Assembly: GCA_002286855.1 (NCBI GenBank)
Contig: NRSV01000013.1
Location: forward strand, 157,190-221,189
DNA length: 64,000 bases
Source: Bipolaris cookei
Lineage: Eukaryota > Ascomycota > Dothideomycetes > Pleosporales > Pleosporaceae
Direction: 5' to 3'
In this document: positions 47,098-58,349 of the stretch, one piece after another
Numbering within the stretch: the stretch's first letter is position 1
How the letters are laid out: every line of letters starts with the position of its first letter
The notes under the pieces: model-generated
Told to the model about the DNA's origin: nothing
The model's database searches: none
What the model saw: only the letters and a program-made list of their open reading frames with translations
Translations under genes and position numbers: made by a program

Positions 47098-50034
47098 ATG
47101 GAACGCGGTCATAGTCCCAAGCGGCGAAAACTCGACCCCGAAGAATACTCGATCGCACCTCGTCCAAAGTTTCGCAAACCCAACAAGCCCGCGTCTTCAC
47201 GCGCGCATACGCCCAAAACCAACGAAGAGGGAGCACACCCAGCTCAGGAATCATTCGATGGCCCTGAACCTCTTGTGGACGACTTCGACTCAATGGCACT
47301 CGACCGTGACTGGTATGGCGGTGAGGAGAATGGGCATACCTTTGGCGACGACACGCATAACCCTTTTGGCGGTGCTGAGAGCTCATGGTTAGATGCACAG
47401 CGGGAGGCTGCTTTGACAGAAAAGAAACAGAACAACCGAGCGAGCATGAGGGCTCAGCAGAAGCAAAAGGATGTCGATGCGTGGGAGACGAATCGAATGC
47501 TCCAATCTGGAGTCGCCCAAAGAAGACATCTCGATGATGACTTTGACGACGACGAAGAGAGCATGCGCGTACATATCCTTGTACACGAACTCAGACCGCC
47601 CTTTCTGGATGGAAAGACCGTCTTTACCAAGCAAATCGACCCAGTCCCAGCAGTACGAGATCCTCAGAGCGACATGGCAGTCTTCAGTCGGCGCGGCAGT
47701 CGCGTGGTCAAGGAGAAGCGGCAACAGAAAGAGCGGCAAAAGCAGACCCAGGAAGCCACTAGCGCAAAAGGAACCACATTGGGTAATATTATGGGCATCA
47801 AGGAAGAGGACACAGACAGTGCTGCGCCTGGTCCTGACGAAGAGGAGAAGCAGGGCGGTAGCAAGTTTGCACAGCACCTGAGCAAGCAGGAAGGTGCAAG
47901 CGCTTTCAGCAAAAGCAAGACACTTCGAGAACAGAGGCAGTATCTCCCAGCCTTTGCTGTCCGAGAAGATTTACTCCGCGTGATTCGAGACAACCAAGTA
48001 ATCATTGTCGTCGGCCAAACGGGTTCCGGAAAAACTACACAGCTGACTCAGTTCCTCTACGAAGATGGCTATGCCAAGAACGGGCTTATTGGCTGCACAC
48101 AACCACGTCGTGTCGCAGCCATGAGTGTGGCAAAACGTGTGAGCGAAGAAATGGAGGTCAAGTTGGGTGGTTTAGTTGGTTATGCGATTCGTTTCGAAGA
48201 CTGCACTAGCAAAGAAACCAAGATCAAATACATGACTGATGGCGTCTTGCTTCGAGAATCCTTGGTTGAGCCTGACCTAGACAAGTACTCTTGCATCATC
48301 ATGGACGAAGCGCACGAGAGAGCCCTTAATACTGACGTGTTGATGGGCCTTCTCAAAAAGGTCCTGGCTCGAAGACGAGATCTTAAGCTAATTGTCACTT
48401 CGGCCACTATGAACGCGGATCGGTTCTCGCGCTTCTACGGAGGTGCGCCAGAGTTCATTATCCCAGGACGAACATTCCCTGTAGACATTCAGTACTCGCG
48501 ATCGCCGTGTGAGGACTATGTCGATAGTGCTGTGAAGCAAGTATTGGCCATCCACGTGTCACAAGGACCTGGTGATATTCTAGTCTTCATGACGGGTCAA
48601 GAGGATATTGAAATCACTTGCGAACTTGTTGCAGAGCGACTCAAACTTCTGAATGACCCGCCAAAACTCAGCATCCTCCCCATTTACAGTCAGATGCCTG
48701 CCGATCTACAAGCAAAGATTTTTGAGCGAGCAGCTCCAGGTGTACGAAAAGTCATCGTAGCTACCAACATTGCTGAAACGAGTCTGACTGTTGATGGCAT
48801 CATGTATGTGGTCGACGCTGGATTTTCTAAACTCAAAGTCTACAACCCCAAGATGGGTATGGACACGCTACAGATCACGCCAATATCTCAAGCAAACGCT
48901 TCACAACGTGCTGGTCGCGCTGGACGCACAGGTCCTGGAAAATGTTTTCATCTATACACTGAAAGAGCATTCAGAGATGAGTTCTACATCCAAACGATAC
49001 CAGAAATCCAGCGGACAAACCTCGCCAACACGGTCCTATTGTTGAAGTCGCTCGGTGTACGGGACTTGCTAGACTTTGACTTTATGGACCCACCACCTCA
49101 AGACACAATCACAACCTCACTCTTTGACCTCTGGGCCCTCGGCGCACTTGACAATATTGGCAACCTCACTGACTTGGGCCGAACCATGACGGCCTTCCCC
49201 ATGGACCCTTCTCTCGCCAAACTCATCATCACAGCCACCGAATACGAATGCAGCGAAGAAATGCTCACAATCGTCGCCATGCTCTCCGTCCCCTCGGTCT
49301 TCTACCGCCCCAAAGAACGCCAAGAAGAATCCGACGCAGCCCGCGAAAAATTCTTCGTCCCAGAATCCGACCACCTAACCCTCCTCCACGTGTACACGCA
49401 ATGGAAAGTAAACGGTTACTCAGACGGCTGGTGCATCCGGCACTTCCTCCACCCCAAAGCGCTGCGCCGCGCAAAAGAAATCCGTGACCAGATCCTCGAC
49501 ATAATGGGAAAACAGAAAATGCCCCTTATATCCTGCGGTACAGACTGGGACGTCATTCGCAAATGCATCTGCTCAGGCTACTACCACCAAGCCGCAAAGG
49601 TAAAAGGAATAGGCGAATACATCAACCTCCGCACCTCCGTCACCATCCAACTTCACCCCACCTCCGCCTTGTACGGCCTCGGATACCTGCCCGACTACGT
49701 CATCTACCACGAACTCATCCTCACCTCCAAGGAATACATGTCGTGCGTTACCGCCGTGGACCCCCACTGGCTGGCGGATCTGGGCGCCGTGTTTTATTCC
49801 ATAAAGGAAAAGGGGTATTCGGCACGGGATAAGAGGATTATAGAGACGGAGTTTAACAGGAAGGCAGAGTTGGAGAGGCAGATGGCGGAGGATAAGGAGA
49901 GGGAGGAGAGAAGGGTTGCAGAGGAGGAGGCGGGGCCCGTGGTTAGGAAGGTGGGTGCGGTGAAGAAGGAGGGGGAGGGGGATGGGGTGGTTAAGAGACC
50001 CGTGGTGGGCAAGTCTAAGTTTAGGCGGAGGTGA
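47098..50034 (+). CDS. prp16: pre-mRNA splicing DEAH-box ATPase Prp16 (DHX38)
   Basis: Spliceosomal RNA helicase that remodels the complex after the first transesterification. 978 residues, no intron, start at the first ATG (47098). The N-terminal 280 residues are charged and contain the Prp16-type LDRDWYGGEEN element. The helicase begins after SKTLREQRQYLPAFAVRED: motif I GQTGSGKT (about 306-313), TQPRRVAAMSVAKR, DEAH (about 403-406), SAT (about 435-437), LVFMTGQEDIE, TNIAETSLTVDG and QRAGRAGRTGPG (about 603). Winged-helix, ratchet and OB regions follow (CSGYYHQAAK, LHPTSALYGLGYLPDYVIYH). The tail is Lys/Glu-rich and basic. Intronless coding is notable beside intron-rich neighbours. Confidence 0.95.
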   Translation: MERGHSPKRRKLDPEEYSIAPRPKFRKPNKPASSRAHTPKTNEEGAHPAQESFDGPEPLVDDFDSMALDRDWYGGEENGHTFGDDTHNPFGGAESSWLDAQREAALTEKKQNNRASMRAQQKQKDVDAWETNRMLQSGVAQRRHLDDDFDDDEESMRVHILVHELRPPFLDGKTVFTKQIDPVPAVRDPQSDMAVFSRRGSRVVKEKRQQKERQKQTQEATSAKGTTLGNIMGIKEEDTDSAAPGPDEEEKQGGSKFAQHLSKQEGASAFSKSKTLREQRQYLPAFAVREDLLRVIRDNQVIIVVGQTGSGKTTQLTQFLYEDGYAKNGLIGCTQPRRVAAMSVAKRVSEEMEVKLGGLVGYAIRFEDCTSKETKIKYMTDGVLLRESLVEPDLDKYSCIIMDEAHERALNTDVLMGLLKKVLARRRDLKLIVTSATMNADRFSRFYGGAPEFIIPGRTFPVDIQYSRSPCEDYVDSAVKQVLAIHVSQGPGDILVFMTGQEDIEITCELVAERLKLLNDPPKLSILPIYSQMPADLQAKIFERAAPGVRKVIVATNIAETSLTVDGIMYVVDAGFSKLKVYNPKMGMDTLQITPISQANASQRAGRAGRTGPGKCFHLYTERAFRDEFYIQTIPEIQRTNLANTVLLLKSLGVRDLLDFDFMDPPPQDTITTSLFDLWALGALDNIGNLTDLGRTMTAFPMDPSLAKLIITATEYECSEEMLTIVAMLSVPSVFYRPKERQEESDAAREKFFVPESDHLTLLHVYTQWKVNGYSDGWCIRHFLHPKALRRAKEIRDQILDIMGKQKMPLISCGTDWDVIRKCICSGYYHQAAKVKGIGEYINLRTSVTIQLHPTSALYGLGYLPDYVIYHELILTSKEYMSCVTAVDPHWLADLGAVFYSIKEKGYSARDKRIIETEFNRKAELERQMAEDKEREERRVAEEEAGPVVRKVGAVKKEGEGDGVVKRPVVGKSKFRRR

Positions 50035-50383
50035 GGGGGCTGGGTGTGGAAGAATGAATTGGTTCGGTTCGAATCCTTTTTTTTTCCTTCATGAGCGTTT
50101 TGAGGTGTCATTTGTAAGGGACGTTGGATCCTTATGCATGGACAAGGATCATCAATGGCATTTGTTATCTTTCTCGACAAGAGTCCTGCCATGTCTTTCG
50201 TGTCGTAATTTCGAGCTCAGCCATACGTTTATCAGGATCAACTGACGCGTATCTTCGTGTCATTCCAACTCTTTGGCTGTTCCTCTCCGCTAACATAAAA
50301 AAAGTTGGGCTACTACAAAAGAGGCAGGAAACGCTCGCTAGATAGATGATGTATATCTTTTCTCAAACATTTGTGCACCTGTC
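50035..50383. other. convergent 3' flanks, prp16 / yth1
   Basis: 349 bp with T-runs near 50075-50085. No gene seen; a B-box-like ggttcgaatcc here was rejected as a tRNA. Confidence 0.45.
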
Positions 50384-51210
50384 TTAAAATTCTCCACGTC
50401 CTCTACCGCCCCTACCCCTCCTGCCTCCACGCTTCTTGCGATCCCAATTGCCCCTAAACCCGCGACCACCCTGGTGACCATTCCTCTCATCCCGCTCCCG
50501 CTCCTCATCTTCCCTCTTCATCATCTCGCGCTCGCGTTCCAACTTCTCAGCCTCAAGCTCCTCGGCGCTCTTCTCCACACGCACCTCTGGCTTCTTGAGA
50601 TCAGTAGGATAGCGCGGGTGAGCACCGTACTTGCATCCTTTCCCCTCTGGACAGAACCCGCACAGGTAAAACGGACACAGCTTATCTTTCTTGTTGTGCT
50701 TCAGCGCACAGTGTGGGCCAAGTGGGCAGAAGCCGCGATCGTAGTGTGGGCATGAGGGGCGCTTAGCATCCGGGTCCAGGTGGAGATAGAGACAGTCGTC
50801 GCCGTTTGAGCAGGTTTGTGTGCGGGCGTAATAGGAGCATTCGGGCATGCGGCGTAGGTTGTATTCGTGGAGGAATTCGCATGTTTCGCCTTTTTTGCAG
50901 AGGCCGCGTAGCCAGTGTTTGCATACCAGACTGTGATGTTGGGTCAGGCTGCTGGCATTCGATATGGGGTGGGCTACTGGGTAACGTACTTGTTGTAGGA
51001 TGAAGAAACATTGTGTTTGTTGGGGCATTTACTGCCGTCTGGACAGTGGCCTTGGAGGTATGCTTTGCAGGTTGGGCGATCGGGGTTTAGGCCAAATCGG
51101 TATTCACGTCTAAGAAACTCGCTGAATTTGAAGGTATATTGGGGAGGCCGAGCCTCGGCGGGTTTTTCTTCTGACATCGCAGCTGCTACGGATGTCATGA
51201 CCTCTGTCAT
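50384..51210 (-). CDS. yth1: mRNA 3'-end processing factor Yth1 (CPSF30)
   Basis: CCCH zinc-finger subunit of the cleavage and polyadenylation factor that contacts the poly(A) signal. Exons 50990-51210 and 50384-50930 (59-nt intron); 255 residues. Five fingers are visible: CKAYLQGHCPDGSKCPNKH, CKHWLRGLCKKGETCEFLH, CSYYARTQTCSNGDDCLYLH, CPHYDRGFCPLGPHCALKH and CPFYLCGFCPEGKGCKYGAH. The last has four rather than three residues before its His. Finger 1 is on exon 1, the rest on exon 2. The C-terminus has a Glu/Arg/Lys helix (EELEAEKLEREREMMKRE) and an RGG-type end (RGGRRGRGGRGRGEF). The start at 51210 is the first in-frame ATG; a second Met four codons on is possible. Confidence 0.93.
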
Positions 51211-52593
51211 TATTGGTGCAATTTGTTGCAACGCGTGGGAAAGTGGCCTCGCGTTACGCTCTGGTAGCTGATGCGTCCGATCACGATTGATACACTATAG
51301 CGTAATATGTTTGTGGTACAGAGTGCTTTCTTATTCGCCGACAATACTGTGATACAACAGGCGATTTCGACTCTTCAATATAGGCCCGGTAGTTCTGTGG
51401 GGTTGGTGTTTGTGGCTTGAGCACAGCTGTATGTAGTTGCAGTTGGACTGACGCAAACGGTTCGTCGGAGCGCGCAATCACGTGATCGCTAAGCAGTAGC
51501 TATGACATCCAACATCCTCCTCCATTCTGCAACTCTTGTGCAACTTACCAGATCGGTTCTTGCACGACGCCTCCGTCTCACTCTAGCGCCTTGTGCTTCC
51601 TCCACATTGATCCATCAGCGACTTCTGGAATTTGCGCGTGCCGTCGAACCGAGTGGTACAGCTGGCACAGCCTTGGAACCCCACACCTATGTTGCGCCAC
51701 AGCTTCTACCTCGGTCTCTGGAGGCTTGCTGACACGCTATACATAGGTGTGCTCGCTCTTATCAATACCTTCGTAATCAAATGTTTCTGTGCCCAGAAAC
51801 ACATCTGTATATGATTTTCATTGCGTGCACTCTCTATCTTTGAGATATGATATCGGATGCTTCTTGGCTACTCCTCTCGGATGTGCAATACTACCCATGA
51901 TACACCCTCTCACCTCTTCTTACAAATGCACATTAGATTCAGGTCGGTTAGATTTAAACTTTCCAAGTCATTTTTCCTAGTGCGTCAGCATTCAAATCAC
52001 GAGAACATAATATTTTGGGACATCGCGGCCTGACCTGCAAAGCAGAGCGACTCTGGCCCACGCTATCCACAGATCGTAGCCAACACAGTCTGTTTATTCG
52101 CAGTCTGTTCAAGTACCATACTGGGCTTCACCGTCTATCGCATTGCAGTAACAGAAGCAACTATAGCCCATCTGGTAGCTAAGACATCACCTGCCTCAAG
52201 CTAAGCGGGATGTCCATTGATATCTAACGCAACCACCAGTTCATTGCATCATTGAACGGCTTGTAATACCGCTATTATCTACCTCACATATATATATAAC
52301 ATCATGCAGACGGCGTTTCAGAATATCTTCAGACATTTGAACTCATTCCATCCACTATCTTCCTGTCCAGTTTCCATTGCCAAAGTACACATTCACAGGT
52401 CCTATCTTCCATTACGTACCAACCCCCACGTATGCTCCAAACGAATACCTGACACACAATGCTGTTTACTAAAAAGTTATGCGGAGCTTCCGATACCCGT
52501 CGAGCTTTGATCTTTCAAGCACAGATATGGGTCTCTGCCTGCAGGATACCCTGACGTGCAGCAGGCTAAGCGTTTAGCTGACGACGACCGACA
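51211..52593. promoter_or_regulatory. divergent region, yth1 / chitinase
   Basis: 1.4 kb between divergent genes, AT-rich in the middle. A TATA-like catatatatataac lies at about 52288-52301, some 300 bp before the chitinase ATG. Short frames at 51502-52510 show no family. Confidence 0.45.
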
Positions 52594-53875
52594 ATGAGCC
52601 GAGACTACTTCAACCCGCTTGATCACGACACCACATTTTCTACACCGCTGCAAACCATGTATTGGAACGGTGTATACTATCCTAACTGGCGAATCTATCG
52701 CGACCAGCCACCCGTGTCTTTGAACTACGACGTCATTTCACATGTCTTCTACGCGTTTGCCTGGTATGTTGTATTTCGGACATGTCGGATAGTCGCGCTA
52801 AGTTAATTACAGGGTCAAAGAAGATGGGACTGTATATGTATGTATATCTGTTTTTTGGGTGTGTCTTCAACTAACGGATTTTTTAACAGTTGAGTGATGA
52901 ATGGGCAGATACACAGATTGATGTTCCAGGCGTTGATGACATTCCTGCAACGAAGGGTTGTCTGAACTCGTTTGCACTTCTTAAGAAGAAGTATACAAGA
53001 CTACGAGTAGTGCTCTCTGTCGGTGGTGGTGGCAAAGGTAGCGAACCATTTGCAGGCGTTGCTCGAGACCCAGCTTGCCGTGAGCGCTTTGCACAATCAT
53101 CCTTGGCTTTAGTGCAGCAGTTTGGTATCGATGGCATTGATAGTTGGTTTACCCCCTTCTCAGCAACGGCAAAAGTACTAAAAAAATCACAGTCGACTGG
53201 GAGCACCCGGCTGATGCCAGTCAAGGTCAAGACTACATTGCTCTGCTAGCCACAATCCGGCAGTACCTCCCAGCTCCTCAGTACACATTGTCCTCGGCTC
53301 TTCCAGCCGGCGAATGGGCTCTTCAGCATATTAACCTAGGATATGCGTCTCAATATCTTGACTTGGTCAACCTTATGGCGTATGACTACTCTGGACCATG
53401 GGTGAGTAAATGCGGGCATCAGGCACAACTCTTCACACCACCTGTCCCACACTGCCCCGAAGCAGCCATTTCCTGTCACTCCGCCGTCTCGTATATGGTC
53501 AACCAGGGCGTCCCAAGACACAAAATCGTCATGGGCGTCCCAGCATACGGCCGGAGCTTCACCGGTACCCGTGGTATAGGCCACTCGTTCTCAGGACAGG
53601 CAGGTGAAGAAGGCACTTTTGAGTACCGGGACCTACCGCGCCCGGGTGCTGAGGAGCATGTGGATGAACAGCTTGGTGCGGCTTACTGTGTTGGAGGCGA
53701 TGGAGGTCTAGTCACTTACGACACTCCGCAAACCGTTAGGATGAAAGCAAATTATGTGCGACAAAACGGACTGGGCGGTCTGTTTTACTGGACAGGAACG
53801 GGAGATGTAAGTTCGATCACGCAAAAGGATCGCAGCCTGGTATATAATGGCTTTCTAGCCTTGTTTGGGCAGTAG
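52594..53875 (+). CDS. GH18 chitinase (class V, ChiB-like), no signal peptide
   Basis: Chitin-degrading enzyme, predicted intact. Exons 52594-52763, 52813-52837 (25 nt), 52890-53142 and 53193-53875; 376 residues. The catalytic motif DGIDIDWE (D146-E153) is made only by splicing the third intron (GTTGGT..ATCACAG, 50 nt), which cuts its second Ile codon; unspliced, the frame stops at 53249. Other family elements: MYWNGVYYPNWRIY at the first strand, ISHVFYAFAW, VVLSVGGGG, VNLMAYDYSGPW, MGVPAYGRSF and a final GLGGLFYWTGTGD. No N-terminal signal peptide and no chitin-binding domain, as in intracellular or non-classically released ChiB-type enzymes. It may act in autolysis or wall recycling (inference). 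Confidence 0.88.
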
Positions 53876-54594
53876 TCTGTCCGATGCGGATGAATGTACA
53901 TTTTTCCTCCAATCAACATTGTTGATGGCCGCTGTGTTGTGGTTTAAAATCAGCGCCCATGTGTGATGCTTGTTCCTGGATATCTACAGCTTTTTTTTTC
54001 GAGGCATGCGATTCGTTGGAAGGCCTGTTGTGTCTGAGTTCGTCTTCTATTTGGACCCTGTCGTCTCCACTTTGGACCTTTATAGCCCGGAATAGGACTG
54101 TACATCAGAAGCCTCTGTTCATAGTTGAATCCAACTTGATTGCTTTTTCATATTCAAAGTAATCTAGTAAGTCACGCACAATGTGTGGCATTGGATGGTT
54201 GGTTTTGCTAGCGAGATGGATGAATTGTCGAGGGGCTCGCGACTAAGGTGAGGCTTGAGACCCTGAATTGAGGATGCGTGGAAGCACGGATGTACGTAGT
54301 GGCTTGTGCAGCTACACCACCTTCCACAACCGCCCAATAATATTCTGATTGCTACAATGCACGCATCCTGTTCTATGCGTAACGAAGAACGATCAGCAAA
54401 AGCATAGTAAAAAAAGAAATAAAGGAGGCTGGTTTTTGTCTTACCCTCTTTCCACCGAACGTACACTCACTGGCGCAACGTGGGCAACAGCATATCGCGA
54501 GGGGGCATTGATGCGGACTCCGACCGAACCATATGCCTGGCCTTTCTCCTTCTCTGGAATCTAGTACGCACGCCAGCCTGTAGTGTCCGGAATC
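53876..54594. other. chitinase 3' flank / vps53 promoter
   Basis: 719 bp between tandem genes with no supported gene. T-rich near 53990-54000. Confidence 0.45.
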
Positions 54595-57213
54595 ATGGAT
54601 TCGGCGCTGACGCTCAATGCAGCTGAATACGATCCCATCGACCATCTCAACGCCATCTTCTCCCACCCCGCCACGCTCGCCTCCGTCTCGGCCACATCCG
54701 AGGCCCTTCGCAGCTATCAAGATGATCTCGACGAGGATATCGCAGCCGTCATCGCGTCACAGTCCAGCTCGGATGCAGACAGCGTGCAGCGCATACAGTC
54801 GGCAAAGGCTGAGCTGGCCGATCTCTTTAAGAGGATCGAGAGCGTCAGGGAGCGGGCCATGCAGACGGAGCAGACCATCACCGAGATGACTGCAGACATA
54901 AAGCGCTTGGATAGCACAAAGAAGAACTTGACCCTCTCCATGACGGCCTTGAAGCGGTTGCAAATGTTGACGACGGCATACGAACAACTGCGTAGTCTGA
55001 GCAAGTCGCGGCAGTATAGAGAGTGCGCCCAGCTGCTGCAGGCGGTTCTACAACTTGTGGCTCACTTCAAGAGCTATCGTTCAATAGACCAGATTGCTAC
55101 CCTGAGTCGCAATGTGGCGGATGTGCAGGGCGAGTTGCTGGAGCAGGTCTGCGAAGACTTTGAGGTGACATTCGCCAAGGGGGAAACGGCCCAGCGAAAG
55201 GCCATGCTAGCAGAAGCCTGCCTTGTCATCGATGCGCTCGGTGAGCATGCGCGGACACGCCTTATCAATTGGTACTGTAATACGCAGCTTCGCGAGTACC
55301 GGCAGGTCTTCCGTGGCAACGACGAAGCTGGCTCCTTGGACAATATCGGACGGCGATACAGTTGGTTCAACCGAATGATGAAGACTTATGATGTTGAACA
55401 TGCCTCAATCTTCCCAGCCTATTGGCGCGTAAACGAGATGCTGGCCAACTCGTTTTGTGAAGGGACCCGTGAAGACTTCAAGTCGATACTGCAAAAATCA
55501 GTGCGAAGAAGCGACGCTCAAAGTCTGGACGTTACACTCCTTCTCTCGTGTCTCCAGGAAACGCTTGATTTCGAACAAAACCTGGAACGGCGGTTCTCCA
55601 ACGAGGTTTGTTTGATGGGTACAAAGTCGAGTCTTGTATACTGATATCGCACAGTCTCGCTCTTCTGTGGACACCATGGCTTCCAAGGAAGAACGACCGC
55701 ATGGCTTCAGCCAAGCCATCTCTGAGGCTTTTGAGCCTTACATGAGCCTGTGGGTAGAGTCTCAAGACAAGTATGTGCCGCAGGAATGGTTAAAAGGCAT
55801 ATTTCTAACAATTCAGACAACTCGCAGCCTTAATACCCAAGTATCGGCAACAGCCTTTACGGAACTTAGAGGAGGAGTTCTCGCCTCAAGCAGTCATACC
55901 GTCATCAACCGAGTTGTTCCATTTCTACCGCATGACTCTGGCACAGTGTGCTAAACTCTCAACTGGAACAAGGCTGCAGGAGCTGTCTGCCACTTTTGCC
56001 AAATACCTGGACCGGTATGGACAACAGGTACTCTACTACTTCCTCAGTGAGAAGTTTGGTGCCCAGGGGCCGTCTATCGAAGATTCCGTGCTAATCCTTA
56101 ACACTGCGGACTATTGCTACGTTACTTGCAACCAGCTGGAAGAGAAGATAAAAGGCCGGATAGATGAAGAGTTTCGAGAAAAAGTCGATCTACAAAGCCA
56201 AGCTGATGCTTTCATGGGCATTGCCAGTGCAACGGTACGCATACTGGTCCGAAAGGTTGAGATTGCATGTGAGCCCAGCTGGCGTGAGATGCGCAATACG
56301 CCCTGGGCAAAACTTGAGAGCGTTGGTGACCAGAGCACCTATGTTGCCGAGCTGCTGCACAATGTCAAGGAAAGGTCTGGCGAGATTCTCAAATACCTCC
56401 ACAAGCAACAGTATGCGCGAGCGTTCAGTGACAACCTGGTGGACCTGATGGCATCTGCATATATTGCTAACATTGTGCAATGCAAGCCAATTTCTGAAGT
56501 TGGGGCAGAGCAGATGCTACTGGATTCATACGTCTTGAAGCAGGGACTCACGGAGATACCCACGCTTAACGATGAGCCAGGCACGGCACCACCAGCAAGG
56601 TATGTTCTTCAACAGTCTTGTTACTTTGTGCTACGACAGACCACTAACAAATGAACCCAGTTTTATCAAACGCGTCAACCAGTCAACATCAAAGATTGAC
56701 CCTCTCCTCAAGACGCTGCAAGTCCGCCCCTCACCACCTGAAGCTCTCGTACAAGCGTACCTTATCCACATTGCCGATAAATCCGACACCAACTTCCGCA
56801 AGGTATTGGAGCTCAAGGGAATCCGCAAGGCCGAGCAAACCCAACTCTTGGACCTCTTTGCTGCTTTCCGCGCGTCGCCTAATCACGCAAACCTGGTGCA
56901 GAACTCACCCTTCCTCACACCGCTGCTGATTCAGAATAACACGGGTGTGGGCAGTGGAGCTGGAAGCGTCATGGGCACGCCGAGTCTTAGCGGGGGTCGG
57001 TTCGATGCCGCGGGGCTTGGGAATATGCTTGTCAATGCTGCAAGAGACGGGGTGGATCGTTTTGGCAGCCCTGCTCCTGGACAGCAGCAGCAGAGCGGTA
57101 GTGGTGGGACTGATGGCGGGGCGAACCTGGAGAGCAATTTGAAGAATATTGGCAAGTTTTTCAGGAGGGATGTTGGATTCAGGGGGTTTGGACGGAGCGA
57201 AGATGCACGGTAG
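54595..57213 (+). CDS. vps53: Vps53, GARP tethering complex subunit
   Basis: Subunit of the Golgi-associated retrograde protein complex that tethers endosome-derived vesicles at the trans-Golgi. Exons 54595-55605, 55655-55770, 55817-56599 and 56661-57213; 820 residues, the usual size. The N-terminal Vps53 domain has YDPIDHLNAIFSHPATL, a coiled coil (IQSAKAELADLFKRIESVRE..MTADIKRLDSTKKN) and the SRQYRECAQLLQAV element. The middle and C-terminal helical rods continue through LDFEQNLERRFSNE, FHFYRMTLAQCAKLSTG, FREKVDLQSQADAFMGI and SFIKRVNQSTSKIDPLLKTL. A Gly/Ser/Gln-rich tail ends the protein. The start at 54595 is the first in-frame ATG. Confidence 0.94.
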
Positions 57214-57343
57214 ATGTGGCTGTCGAACACGGAGTATAAAAAGATGTTGATGGTTGAATGCACATGTTGCTTGGATATCCAAGGTATCATAGTCTGCTGT
57301 TGTTTGTCCTCCCTCGTTTGCAACAAAGGGAAATGAGTCCCGT

Positions 57344-58043
57344 TCAGAAAGCCGGTATAAAGTTCAGATGCAACCCTGGCGATTCATCATCGTCCTGATC
57401 GTCTTCGCCCTCTTGATTCCTCGCAAAGACGCCTCGACTAGTAATGGTGCCTTCGCCATCACTAATCACCACCGCCTCCCTCCTCCTCCGGCGCACATCT
57501 CGCTCAGAGGCGCCTACCCCACCAACCTGCGCCCGGCTCTCCATCAAGCGCCACCCGCCCCTCGGTATGCGCGGTGCAAGCGACGAGTCCCTCCACACGT
57601 CCATGTCGCACAGCAAGTTGAATGCCAACTGGGCACGATGCACCACCTCCTGATCCTTACTGTATAAGTCCTTGATCAGCAGATCCTTTGCCGTCTTTGA
57701 TGCATAGAAGCGCGTGCAGAGAATCTTGGTGGCTGAGGCACGAATATCGTTGTTGTGGCTTGTGGCGAGGGTCAACAGCGAAGACGTCTTGATTGCGTCT
57801 TCTTGGTGTGTGGGCGAGCGCGGGCTCGAGGGGATGGCGCGGCGTTGCGAGGGCACGTTTTGTGGGTTGTGGATTGCGGTTAGTGTGCGCATGTTCTGCA
57901 GGCCGTGGGAGACTTGGTGGATGGCTATGAAGGTGAAGACGCCTGGTGGATTGGGTCAGTTTGGGGGGGGGTATATGGTGTAGGGACAGGGAGGGTGTAC
58001 CTAGGCCGAGCCAGAGCCAGTGGTCGGGGATGTTGTGTGCCAT
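57344..58043 (-). CDS. 213-aa protein with N-terminal membrane segment, unknown
   Basis: Exons 58001-58043 and 57344-57942 (58-nt intron with a C-run); 213 residues. A hydrophobic N-terminus (WLWLGLGVFTFIAIH) could anchor it in a membrane. The middle (about 65-125) is helical and resembles an ARM/HEAT-type repeat: SLLTLATSHNNDIRASATKI, FYASKTAKDLLIKDL, HRAQLAFNLLCDM. The last 60 residues are basic then acidic (RRRRREAVV..EGEDDQDDDES). I do not recognise a named family. It is divergent from nop14 across 306 bp and convergent with vps53 (130 bp). Spliced frame and helical regularity support a real gene. Confidence 0.75.
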
Positions 58044-58349
58044 TGCTATGGAGGTTTGTTCATGATTTGGAGTGTGTAGAGTGTAGAGTTAGAGACATAA
58101 TGGCGCAGTGCTACTGTGTAGTTCTACGCGCGCGAGCGATGATGTCGGGAGTGGTGCGGCGGGCGGGCGTGGGTGTGGGGGGAGACAAGTCGCGCTAAGC
58201 TGAGGACCCATGTCGAACTTTTGACCCGCTGAAATAATTTCATGCTACCACCCATCTCGTATCGCCTGCGACCTCTGCCCTCTTTTGCAGCACCCGCGGT
58301 CACTATCCGAACAAGGCTTTGCCAGTCTTGAGATACCAACACCAGGAAA
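58044..58349. promoter_or_regulatory. divergent promoter, 213-aa gene / nop14
   Basis: 306 bp shared upstream region with GC-rich gcgcgcg sequence at about 58127-58135. No TATA box was recognised. Confidence 0.5.

Noticed and set aside
50040..50090. Perfect B-box-like ggttcgaatcc followed by a T-run, resembling a Pol III gene end
   Set aside because: No T-stem pairing, A box or acceptor stem was found upstream; the sequence overlaps the 3' end of prp16.
52890..53249. Apparent frameshift in the chitinase, suggesting a pseudogene
   Set aside because: A 50-nt intron at 53143-53192 restores the frame and the complete DGIDIDWE motif.
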